From Choristoneura fumiferana (taxonomy: Eukaryota > Arthropoda > Insecta > Lepidoptera > Tortricidae): a stretch of 64,000 nucleotides of DNA. Every line of letters begins with the position of its first letter. Position 1 is the first letter of the stretch. The position numbers and the translations under genes were made by a program. The notes under the pieces are model-generated. The model was not told the origin of the DNA. It did not search any database and saw only the letters and a program-made list of their open reading frames with translations. Below, one piece after another: positions 29,143-39,780 of the stretch. Location: positions 8,795,466 to 8,859,465 of the forward strand of contig NC_133501.1 in assembly GCF_025370935.1 (NCBI RefSeq), in the 5' to 3' direction.

Positions 29143-30452
29143 TTCATTGAATCTGTACGCGAGTATGCGTGAGTTTAAAATTCCATTTAAGATTTTAATA
29201 CGCGTCACATTCAAAATGGGGTCACGTGACCAGATTTGTCGCTGCAAACGAGCGAGGATAATAAGGCTGTAGATTATAAGGCTCGGTAGCGTGCGAGCGT
29301 GCTAACCAAAATGCAATTAGTCTCGTCCATAGAAAACGGCAGAAAATGTCAACTGTCGTCATTATTTTTGCTACCTTTTTGCTTTATATCTGTCGTTGTC
29401 GGTCAAAAGGTTCAAGCGGATGTTTTAACTGTATTTATATGCTCTTAAAGGTTAACTATAGTCGCTAGGGTCGCATCAATGCGTTAGAGAAATACCATTA
29501 GGGTAGAAGTGTTAGATATAAAAAGACAGGGTTAGCATGTAATTGTGTGGAAAAATCGTGGTAAAATTATGTTTTCGAGGAATATAACCAAGTTGTTGAA
29601 ATATGGCCAGGCCTAACTACAGAGAACGTATGGAAATGGAGAATGGCAGTAATATATTAACCAAAAACCTAGTCTCGGTCAAAATATCTTAATTTGATAA
29701 CAAGCAATTATGTCAAATAAAATCTAGCTCCGTTTTGGAAAAACCTCTTGAGAAGAATCCGGCAAATAAATCACGGGGTATATAGTATAATGTTGAAACA
29801 TTTATGTGGTTGGGTAGGACATACCCAGCAGATTCTTGGTGTTGTGGGAAGCTAGATATAATGTTTGTTTGACTTGTTTTAATCATTGCCAGTTTTTTTG
29901 GCATTGTCTTTTCCTTTCCAAAACTTAGGGCACTCAAAATCGTTTTTAGTGTCTGAAAAAAAAAACAGGTTTTCTCCATGCAATTAAACCGGTTTTGATG
30001 CCCTACCAAAGATATATCTGTTTTTTTTTTTAAATATAATTGTAAATTTGAATCCTTTGCTCGTTGGCAAATGATAGATAGTTGCACACTAGATTATATT
30101 CCTCGAAGCTTGCGAAATATAGAACTCCTTTTTGTTAATTTTGGGGAATCTTTTTGTTTTTTTTTTTTAAGTTGTAGTTTAAAAAAATATATATAGTTTT
30201 CTTTAGACGTTAACTGACTGTATGTGTATTTACTATTTATGTAGAAGTGTGTGTGATGCAAAAATGCATGTTCATAAACTGTATTTTTTTGCATCGCAGA
30301 TACTGTTAAAGCTCATTGATTTAAGTTTAACATTTTAAAAATATATTTAAATTATACGTCGCGATTCGACAGCAATAGAACTAAAATAGAAACCTCTTGC
30401 TGTAACATATTTGTGTGTACACTAAATAATCGTCAGGGATTGCAGTTTTTAC

Positions 30453-30599
30453 GGCAAACAACTGTTACATTCGTAGTGCTGGATTTTTTCTATATCGATG
30501 GTTTGGAAATAAGAAAACTATAGATATTTTCTTCTATGTCGCAAATATCGATATTCCTAAAAAATACACCCAGCACTGAAGATGTGACAGTTTTTTGCC
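30453..30599. repeat. Inverted-repeat MITE, GGCAAACAACTGT arms
   Basis: The left arm GGCAAACAACTGTTACATTC, then GTAGTGCTGG and the right arm CCAGCACTGAAGATGTGACA, then GTTTTTTGCC are inverted repeats. Inner ATCGAT motifs extend the pairing. No coding capacity. Confidence 0.6.
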
Positions 30600-31756
30600 G
30601 CGAAATTTCGATTTATGGTTGGCCTAAGTGACGTTTGCCGTGGCTACAGCCTCGTAAAGCTCACGACAAATTTCGATTATTAGAATTTGAAACTTAGGGC
30701 CTACGGTATCTGTTGCGGGTGCAGGTAACATCGTATGCACGCGACGCGCGCGCGCGCAGTTAGCGCTGCTCGTACTGTTGTTCAACAGGCGGCTAGCGTC
30801 GGCCCAATCAGTAAAAGTGGCTTTGACGTATGCCCTAAATTCAGGACGTTGGGCCTTACGAGAACAGTGTGAGATGTGTTACGAAGAGGTCATCAGCAAT
30901 ATAACTAGCTTTTCTAAGCGTTTGTTAAAGGAATTTTAGAAGTCTTTGATAATTGAAAATTTTTGTCACGGTTTTGGACTGATACTATACATGCGAGGGA
31001 ATGTACGGGCTATTTGGATTTCAAAAAAAAGCATTGAAATTTGGCCTTCTCATTCATAAATGGTAACTTTTTTGTCTTTTAATGTCGTTCTGAACTAAGC
31101 TTTTGAAAGGAGTAGGCAAAAATGTTATGTATAAAGGTTTGTAACCGTTTATGACTGGGAGGGACTATAAAGAGCAGTAATTTTTTTCCTACTGTGATAT
31201 TGTTGACATAGTGCTTGAATATTAGTGATTTATGTATGATAAATTTTAAACCTGCTATATTTGTTTTTGTGAAAAAAAAGGCAAAATTGTATATATTCAG
31301 GAGCCACTGCATTCCAACTGCATCTTGAGTGCCTAGTTGTATTCTATTGCAGTCTCAGTGATCGAAATGTATGGTCGGAAAGTGCAGTTCGTCTGAGACC
31401 CTAAAGCGTCATACACAACTTCTGTCAAAAGGCATCGGCAGTAGGCCTATACCTACCTAAATCCGTGTTGCCAATATTGTTGCGTAAGTATGATATAAAA
31501 AATGATGATACACCTAACTGTCGGGTGGTTCTAAAATAACATACAGTTTGAAGTCAATATAGCCCGTGCAATTTACTCGCTAAATAGGTGTAGCTTAGCT
31601 AAGGTTTGAGGTTTGCCCTCGGTGTAATTTTATAATTATTTTTTCATTGTTAGCTCACTGTATCATAGCTTCACTTAAATTTATAGTTATTCTTTATCAA
31701 GAGGCCCTGGCTTCACTAGGAGTGACATTATATTGATATGAAGTATAAGTACGTTG

Positions 31757-31762
31757 CAATAA
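31757..31762 (+). terminator. Candidate distal poly(A) signal AATAAA
   Basis: AATAAA is followed within about 25 bases by a long T-rich run (ACACATTTTTTTCTTTTATT). It is the last such signal before the repeat density rises again. It could end a long PAIP2-like 3' UTR, but this is unproven. Confidence 0.25.
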
Positions 31763-31790
31763 AATTGTAAATTGAACACATTTTTTTCTT

Positions 31791-34700
31791 TTATTTTCGT
31801 TTTAACCTCAGGTATAAACAGCTCAGCTACCTTGTTGGTGGGCTTCCCTAATTAAATTATTAATATTGGTTGAACCATTTTACAGGTAAGGACATCAATA
31901 AAACAACAAAAGAACAGTGATAATATGTATTACAATGACATAACCATACATTTAACTTGGTAAAGCACTTACATTCAATGGCTAGACTTTTCAAAGTGAA
32001 GGTGCAATCTACAGATATTCACTTACATCTAAAATGAGTGTTTGTTGGCTTGTCATTCCAAACAACGGGGGCAAAGACAGTACAAACTTCAGATCCATCA
32101 GGTCCAGTTTCCTTAATATCCAGGCTGTGTCCTAACCTCACCTGTTTGTGCCGGCGACTTAAAAAAAACACAGGTTACGTTAGAATAGGAGCTCCGCTCC
32201 GCGGAGCTTCGCTCACCTTGGCTCATAGAATTAAAATTTCTGAACCAGAAAATTTGTGAACGGAGACAAACATTTGGGTGAATAGTCGTTCGGGGAGTTG
32301 AACCTAATGGACAGAACCGACAAATACAAGTCAAATAGATGTTATAGTTTCTTTAAAAGTTTCAAGGTGTATACACTAAAGATCTGACCATTATTTCTAA
32401 CTATAATTAACATCAAAAATAGCACATCGATTATTTGCTATTAAAACGGTGCCGTAGACATTGCAATAGAATAGAAGAATATAATTTGCGGACAATATAT
32501 ATGGCTACAAATAGAACAGCAACGAAACTTAAATTTAAACCAATCGCTGCTAATTTAAGTTTCAATACTAATTGACATTTCTGTGTATGACTAATATTTT
32601 CAGTTGTCACGAAACACAAAGTTACGATATCCTTTTCAAAATTCCGTATCAAAAGGATTCCCACCAGGGCCCTAGTAATAAGGCTCCGTTGTCTGTCCGT
32701 CTGTCCTAGGACAGTATCTTTTAAAACATAGATCATCATATTCATCATCTAATACGACTCTGCACACGGGCCACCGCTTAGAATAAGAGCTTCGGTAGTC
32801 CCCACGTGGGCACAGTGCATCAAAAACTTCATGCACAGTAGAACATACCAAATCATGTACAGTCAGCACAGAAGTAGATGTTGTGCACTGTTCCCCAAGA
32901 CACAGGTCATTACCTAGTTTGGGGGTCGGAATGTAAGTTTATCCATTAGCTGTGAAATAAACATATTTTTTTTTCATTTAATTTAATTTTTAAAATAATC
33001 TAAACACTCTTATTACCTTGAAAGTAGAGTTGTGTGTAGTTCATTTTGAGCACTGATTGCTCATCCACTTCTGCTGCTGACTGTATTAGGGTGGAACCTT
33101 TGCGCTACTAATGTCACTTTGACATCTCATACTTTTGTCAAGGAAATCATAGTAAAATTGATTATGAAAAGGTTCCACTATGCTATATGAATCAGCTTAT
33201 TCGACTGTACATTTTTTTAAAGTAGGTATTCTCGTAAGCACTGAGAAAAAAATAAATTGAAATAAAAGCTTATTTTTATATTTTAGTAAACACCAATACA
33301 TTCAACATCAAGTGCCTCAATATTTTTATACTTAAAATCTAAAAGACTTATACAAAGATAAAATTTTATTTGTTATATAACTAGCTTTCCAAATAAAAGG
33401 GTCATATAAAGGTCAAGAGAACACAAAATGGCCGAAGCGTAAAAATAAAGTTTTATGTGAAGTTAAGGCCCCATATATCACAAATTCCGAATTTGTATGG
33501 ACACAATTTAAAATTATCTTGCCATTTTAGAAGCGTAGCACAAACAGCTGGGCATAAAAAAGGCTAGGTGCATGCCATACTACAGTGTAACAATATCCAG
33601 TGGGATAACTTTAGAAACAGAGCAACCACCCAGAGCGGAGAGGGGGACAGCACCCCCACAAGACAACTTTTTTCTAATATTTTATACGGCCATGGTATCT
33701 ATGAATGTGTAATAAGACTAAATCATATTTTATATTGGTGGAATTTGAGGATTGGACTAAAAAAAACAAGAAACAAGTAAGGTAACTAAATATATTTGTT
33801 TTTGGATGAAAATTAGAATATTCCTATTTAACTTTTTTAAACTCCCATTTATTTGTACGTGGATTCGTTAAAATAAATGCGATAAGCAACACTCGTACTA
33901 TACAATAATAACATTATATCATTTCTTAATATTACGATGCAATTCCGCTTTATATCCTAGGTTAAAAGCATAACACTTTTACTTATTAAAAACTAAGGTA
34001 CACAATCTGAAAAATAAATCTACGAAGTCAAAAACGTTAATATTTTCATTGCATTAAAATGATAAAACATAATCAAAATGGCACCTAAATAAAAAATATA
34101 CAATTAAAAGCAATATAAGAAGGTCAGTTTAGTTTTTGGGCGGTTAAAATGTAAAAAAGTATATAAAAGACATTCTAATATTGCATTTTTATTTCAACTA
34201 TATATAAAAGATCGACAACTGGTGTTCAGAAATTCACTGACGCACTATAAAGACAATGACGCGACTCACGCGTCACATTTTTGTAGGATTGTAATGGAGG
34301 CCTTCTTAGTCTGCTAAGCGGAGGCGTGATGCGGAGGTGAAAGTGGAAGAGGAAAAAAATACAGATTCACAATTTATTCACGTAATAGAAAGTCAATGTT
34401 TCAGATAGGTACATAGGTGCACAATGCAGGGAGTCCCGTAAGTAGTACGAACAACTTATTAGGGAGACAGGTGGGCTAGTCATCTACCAAACATAAAAAT
34501 ATTACCTCAGTAGAGATTTCCCGCTGTTTTCGAGAAATTTAAATTTTTCTGGTTTTTTGAAAAATGTATATGGAATTCATTATTTTTTGCATCTATTTTT
34601 ATTGCAAAATAATTTTGAATGGTTCTTGAAAAAATGATTTAAAAATATATTTCATTTTTTTGTTTCAATTTCAATTTTTCCTCTCCTGAACTTTAGTAAA

Positions 34701-36320
34701 TTATTGACCTATCCCAACGAAAAAAAAAAATACATGACCACTGTAATGTTTAACTTACTAATTTCAAAACATGCCCATTTAATGTACATTCAAAAATTAT
34801 AAATACGGGGTGTGGCCTGAAACACGGGCAAATAATTAAAACAGACCGTACTCGTCAAACTGAACATTACTTCAGCGACTTTAAAAAATAATTAGTATTT
34901 TCATTTTTATTACACTTTAAAGTTTATTCGAAGAAGCTATGTAAAGCAAAATGTTTGATATTTGTAGCGTGACAGGAGACGTCAGCTGGGGTCTAGGATG
35001 GCGTACATTGAACTTACGATTAAGTTTGTAAAAAAAAAAAAAAATAAGTTTTGATTTTAATTAAGTGGGACCATGATGATCCAATTACCGGTGACCTCTA
35101 GAGCCTCTGTTAATATTATCCCCGGTTCTGGGCCACACATTGTATGATTCAAATATGATAAACCTCCAACGTTTTTGACCAGCGTTTGTGGCCGGTACGC
35201 TTCAAAAACGTCACGCATGTCTCACGTCACGGCGTTTACGCTGCGTCATTGTATTATAAGCACCGGTGGGTCGATCCATAAAGAACTATACGCATTAAAC
35301 AGTTCATTACGCGCTAAATAAATTCTATGGACGATATAAATCTTAACTAGGCCAGAACTTGGTCACTTCAATCTAGTAATTGTAAATATTGAAAGAGTTT
35401 ATAATTTCACATTTTACTATCAATTATTCATTTAATATATATCTAATGCAACTTGGGTGCAGTTCTTTGAAAAACCAGTATGAGAATAAAGATAACATGC
35501 AGTTGTATTTCTCTCCAGATCAAGTGTTCTTTTACGTAATACTTGCAGGTACTTAATACCGATTTTACAAACTCATTAAATATTTTTCTGAGCGCCTGAT
35601 TCATTAATACTTCATTTTTAAAACATGTTCCCTCTTTGGTCGTTTATTAAAATTTTAATTAAGTATGATTGTCGGACCGTCTTACATACAAACAATAGCA
35701 CCCTTTGTAATTGTTACTTTTTTTATACGGTATCCCACTGCTGCGCAAAGGTCTCCCCTTTCTCCTTCCACTCGTTAATTACCCTCGTTGACTTATTGTT
35801 TTTTTTTAATTCAAATATTTTTTTAGGCCAGTTATTTTACATCAAAAATTTAATTAGAGTTGGTATTTTTTAGTAACTTCATAATATATAGTCGACAGAT
35901 GTGCTTTGATATTTTTCATGACCGTTTCTAAAAAGGTTGATTTTATATTTATGTCGTACAATACGGTATTTGACTATTTTCTATTTATTTAATAAATTAA
36001 TGCTTGTCAATGTATGTTATCGAACAGAAAAAGTTTTCAAGTTTACAATTCAAGATTAGATACTTGTTGCATAGAGTAAAGCATTTTAGAAAGAGACAGA
36101 TATCTGGATTTTTCTTAATAATACATATTTTTCATAATAATATGTAGGATATGGAAAATTCAGCTGTCAAATACCATATTATCATTAGCATAGTTAGCCT
36201 TAGGGAGAAAAAGGAATATCTCTATATAAAGTCAGTGGGTAGAAATAAAACAAAACCGACGGTTTCTTTAAAACTGTTACCTTTTTGAAGCAAGTTGCTT
36301 AAATCATGAATTCATGATGA
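31791..36320. other. Intergenic AT-rich DNA
   Basis: No coding frame here resembles a known domain. Visible elements: a GC-rich palindromic patch GGAGCTCCGCTCCGCGGAGC near 32190; a TTCCGTATCAAAAGGATTCC-type repeat near 32640; a repeat at 34800-35015 shared with 48846-49025. On the minus strand near 34310 a pyrimidine-rich acceptor ending CGCTTAG and an AATAAA at 34193-34188 could mark a 3' UTR exon of the gene at 37752, but this is weak. Confidence 0.4.
34800..35015 (+). repeat. Interspersed repeat shared with 48846-49025
   Basis: Shared blocks are GTGGCCTG, CTCGTCAAACTGAAC (CTCCTCAAACTGAAC in the other copy), ATGTAAAGCAAAATG and CTAGGATGGCGTACATTGA. Both copies are in the same orientation and about 80 percent alike by eye. 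The element boundaries are not defined. Confidence 0.55.
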
Positions 36321-36325
36321 GAGAC

Positions 36326-36350
36326 AGAGAGAGAGAGAGAGAGAGATATA
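36326..36350. repeat. (GA)n microsatellite
   Basis: A short run of GAGAGA units follows ATGAGAGACA. It is a simple microsatellite. Confidence 0.8.
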
Positions 36351-36924
36351 TATTTATTCACACGATGAATGACACCACCAACCACATATGTAATTCACAC
36401 ATAGGCGCGAAGGGGCACCCATAAATCGGTCGTTTTTATTGCAGACGAATATTTGTTATTACTTAGGAAATTATGTCAATATATTTTAAGATCGTCAATT
36501 CATTGAAAATTTGTACTGCACATAATAAATTCAGCAGTTTTATAACAATTGATTAGTACATTACAATTATATTAGGATTTAAGACTTTTTTTTATATTGC
36601 GCATAATCGTGGCGTCTATCCTAACTTCCAATATAAGTAATTCGTTTCAGTACCCTCTGTTTTGTTTATATAATTTCAATACGTATACATTATTTTATTC
36701 TACAACAAAAGCATTCATATTATATCTATAACTTGTTAGTTTTTGAACTCTATGGCACGGACTAAGAGACTATAATTGCAATTTAATTGACTCGAAATAG
36801 ATAGCATTATTAAACCATATAATTCTAGGTGAAACAAGCTCTGATCGTACGGCGTTGACCCCTGTAATAAAACAAATAATTTTTAATGTATCGTAATGCA
36901 TAATGTCCGGGTCCATATCGATTC

Positions 36925-37232
36925 TCATCATCCCAGCCTATATACGTCCCACTGCAGGGCACAGGCCTCCTCTCAGAATGAGAGGGCTTGGACAGTAGTT
37001 CCCACGCGGGCCCAGTGCGGATTGGGAGCTTCACACACACCATTGAATTGCTTCGCAGGTTTGTGCAGGTTTCCTCACGATGTTTTCCTTCACCGTAAAG
37101 CTCGTGGTAAATTTCAAATGTAATTCCGCACATGAATTCCGAAAAACTCAGAGGTGCGAGCCGGGGTTTGAACCCACGATCCTCTGCTTGAGAGGCCATA
37201 GGCTTACCACTCGGCCACCACGGCTTCCACAT
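36925..37232 (-). repeat. tRNA-derived SINE with GATGAT tail, full length
   Basis: On the minus strand the head reads GCCGTGGTGGCCGAGTGGTA (A-box) and CGTGGGTTCAAACCCCGGCT (B-box). The body is the same as at 15712-16020, and it ends in GGCTGGGATGATGAGAAT. This copy keeps the segment between the boxes that the other copy lost, so it is the better reference. Confidence 0.85.
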
Positions 37233-37751
37233 AATTGCCTCTCATAATTGTCGCAATTGATAATGTAATATTTGTCTTTTATAACCCTTTTTTCTCTGAA
37301 TCCATTAATTGTTCTGAATTGTTATAAGTATTATCTTATAAAACAAATCTAACCTAACCTAAGATTAGATTACTTGTGAAAATTATGTGAAAAAAAAAGT
37401 CAAACATTACATTATCCGATTATGTACATTTTATTCACCATTCACCTAATGGGAAATCCCTAATAGACACCCGCAACACGAGTATCACAGGTGCGTTGCA
37501 GGCCCTTTGAGATTGATAGGATCGTTTTCTAAAGATCCCTAAGTTGTACCGCTATGGTAATGCGATCCTAGGGAAGTGCTGCTGCACGATGGTGGTAAAT
37601 ACAATCTAGGGTTCTTCAAGGCTAGAGTGAATAGGCTGTTATTGAACCAGTGAGATAGACTTAGCCTCATCTGAACTTTACATCAAGTGAGAAAGGGATC
37701 AATCACGGTCAGTCTTATGTAAAAAAAAGATATATTGCAAAAAGTCTTACC

Positions 37752-37893
37752 TCACTCCCTCATGTTGTTCACATTGTTGTTGTAGAAAGCGAAATCATCC
37801 ATGCTGTCGGGTTCGAACGCCCGGATCTGCTCGAAGAGGTCGCTGTCCATCAGAGTGCTTTCGGTGAACGCCGGCGTCGCCGCGCTGATGTAG
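37752..37893 (-). CDS. Last coding exon of an unidentified minus-strand gene
   Basis: On the minus strand a candidate acceptor (CAACAACAACAG) is followed by one base and then 46 codons ending TGA at 37754-37752. The peptide is acidic and Phe-rich (FTESTLMDSDLFEQIRAF, then EPDSMDDFAF), with Asn runs at both ends (YNNNVNNMRE). Codons are GC-rich against AT-rich flanks, a strong sign of coding. The acidic-hydrophobic pattern suggests a C-terminal activation region of a nuclear protein, but I do not recognise the family. The frame is also open upstream to about 37974 through Asn/Gln codons, so the exon could start earlier. Directly after the stop comes GAG|GTAAGA, a good donor, suggesting an intron in the 3' UTR. 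The 5' exons are not identified. Confidence 0.6.
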
Positions 37894-38150
37894 CTGTTGT
37901 TGTTGGGCGTGTTGTTTGGAGGTTGGTTGTGTTGTTGCGATGTGGGTAGGTTGGTTAGTGTTGTTGGGTTGTGTTATTGTTGCATTGCGGTAGGAAATGG
38001 CAATGTTCAGGAATGTTGTTGTTATTGCGATGTTAGGTTGGGTGTGTTGTTGGGAGGTTGGTTGTGTTATTGCGATGTGGATAGGTTGAGTAGTAATATT
38101 GTTGTTGTTATTGTGATGTGGGAAGGTTGTTGTGAATAAGTTGTTGTCCA
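37894..38150. repeat. GTTGTT-rich degenerate minisatellite
   Basis: Two long units share GGAGGTTGGTTGTGTT, TTGCGATGTGG and TAGGTTG (at about 37918 and 38056), with GTTGTT filler. On the minus strand it is a CAA/AAC repeat that abuts, and may partly encode, the Asn/Gln-rich start of the exon at 37893. Confidence 0.65.
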
Positions 38151-39174
38151 TTGCGGTATGGTTACGTTGGATAATTGGTTGTGTAGTGGTCGTGGAGTAG
38201 TTTGGCCGAAGAGTAATTTTATAGGCATTTTAAAAGATGGTTGTAATGAAGATAAGTTTTTTAAATTGTGAAGTGAGTACGAGGTAACATGAAGACATTT
38301 GTATAGGAGACCATCAGAAGTTAATGCGAATTCAATCGCAAAATAATATTTTTTATGTTCCAAGTTGGACAGTTAGTGGTGTTGTTGTGTAGCCGTTTTT
38401 AAAGTAGTGTCGTGTTGTGTTGTTGTTGAGTGTAGATCCGTCGCAGGCGCAGAATCGGGAAAAGAGAAAATGCAACACGTTAAACAATCGGTCGTTGAAA
38501 ATTAAAAAAAAAAAACCTATTCGCCAAAAAGGCAGCACAGACAATTGGTAGGCAGTGTGTGCCCGGCTCTAATAATTAATTAAATAATTAATTCACAATC
38601 AGTTATTAGAAAAAAAAAAGAAAACAAAAAACGACCGTCTGTGTTGCATTTTCGAGTGAATTGGTTTTGAAAAAAAAAATGTCTTTTATATAATAAAAAC
38701 CTTTCAGAATCGTATTAATATTTACGTACTACGTTTAAGTAAGTACTTATTTTTTTATAAAAGACAATTTCTTTTCTTATAATAAAACATTGTTTAATAG
38801 CACATATATTGTATTCGAAACACGTCAATACATACAAACACTCAACATATACCTGTCTTATGATAAATTACAAGACGGCCAAGTGATAAAACCTCTCAAG
38901 TAAAAAAAAGCAATTTCTTAATAAATACATTTTTTTAATGTTTTGTAAGAAATCATGCTGTGTAAATTGTAAGTCTTTTTTCATCTTTGCGAAGTTTTAC
39001 CATCGACAAGATTCAATTCGTTAATTTTGAGCACTTTTTTTGGAATACTGATTTATCGCAATGCCCGACATCGACCAAGAATAGACCATAGACAAGTTTT
39101 AATTTTATTTAATACGTCACTGGTTACTATACAATAACGTATAAAAGACTTATCTAAAAGTAAAAGTCACATAA

Positions 39175-39437
39175 AGGTGCGACCAAACCGCTGCTTAAAA
39201 AACGGTGACGGCACGGAATCGCAGTGACGCACCGTATGCGCACCGTTTTTATAGCATGCTTTCCACACCGCTGCTTAAAATACGCAAACGGTGCGGAATC
39301 GCAGTGACGTGCCGTAAACGTCACGACTTTTGTTCGCTAAAGACCTGAAGTTTACGACACGTCACTGTGATACGCATACGGGCGTCACTGCGATTCCGTG
39401 CCGTCACCGTTTTTTAAGCAGCGGTTTGGTCGCACCT
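39175..39437. mobile_element. PIF/Harbinger-like MITE with TAA target duplication, copy 1
   Basis: A 263-bp foldback with terminal inverted repeats of about 65 bp, starting AGGTGCGACCAAACCGCTGC and ending GCAGCGGTTTGGTCGCACCT. It is flanked by TAA at 39172-39174 and 39438-39440, the 3-bp target size of PIF/Harbinger elements. Inner blocks (GGAATCGCAGTGACG, CCACACCGCTGCTTAAAATA) repeat the arm motifs. No coding. The copy at 58746-59009 is its duplicate in the second unit. Confidence 0.75.
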
Positions 39438-39645
39438 TAATAGAACTTTACATACATCCAAGGACATAAATTATATACCCCTTGCCCTATATGCCCTCCA
39501 CTGTACAATTGTACATATTGTTTTGATACCACTTTAGCAGTCCGCAGCCGTGGGTCCCCTAGGATTATATAATGATTATCAAATTGTTCGGCAGCGGCCA
39601 AGCAAGCATGTGTTCAATCACATTACTTTTAGATAACTTTAAATC

Positions 39646-39780
39646 AGGGCTTGAAATTGGTACCAAAAATACCAGCACACAACAATACCGGTATTTTCGG
39701 TCTAGTTTCAAGCACAAATACCGAAAATACCGGTACTAAACCGGTATATATGGTACCGGTATTTTTGGTACCAGTTTCAT
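39646..39780. repeat. CAGGG-started ACCGGTA cluster (hAT-like)
   Basis: Begins CAGGGCTTGAAATTGGTACC and continues with alternating ACCGGTATT and AATACCGG motifs that can pair in many registers, ending GGTACCAGTTTCATTG. The CAGGG start suits hAT elements, but no intact right terminus or 8-bp duplication is seen. Repeated at 59218-59350. Confidence 0.5.

Larger units (their letters stand above)
24885..31790 (+). other. Long AT-rich region, possible 3' UTR of the PAIP2-like gene
   Basis: Nearly 7 kb with no credible coding frame and fewer old repeats than elsewhere; I see only small inverted-repeat elements at 25160-25285, 28419-28552, 29015-29142 and 30453-30599 and an ACCGGTA cluster at 26755-26820. 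AATAAA occurs several times, for example near 27695, 28028 and 31757. The last is followed by a T-rich stretch and would suit a distal cleavage site. Whether this is UTR or spacer cannot be told from sequence. Confidence 0.35.

Noticed and set aside
37322..37385. TTAGG insect telomere repeats (also near 44350, 56430 and 57770)
   Set aside because: Only two or three units (AACCTAACCT) occur at each place, far below a telomere array.
37795..38151. Coding gene for an Asn/Thr/Gln-rich protein across the GTTGTT repeat
   Set aside because: The long open frame is produced by the repeat. In the exon 37752-37893 it is not the frame with the acidic coding signal.
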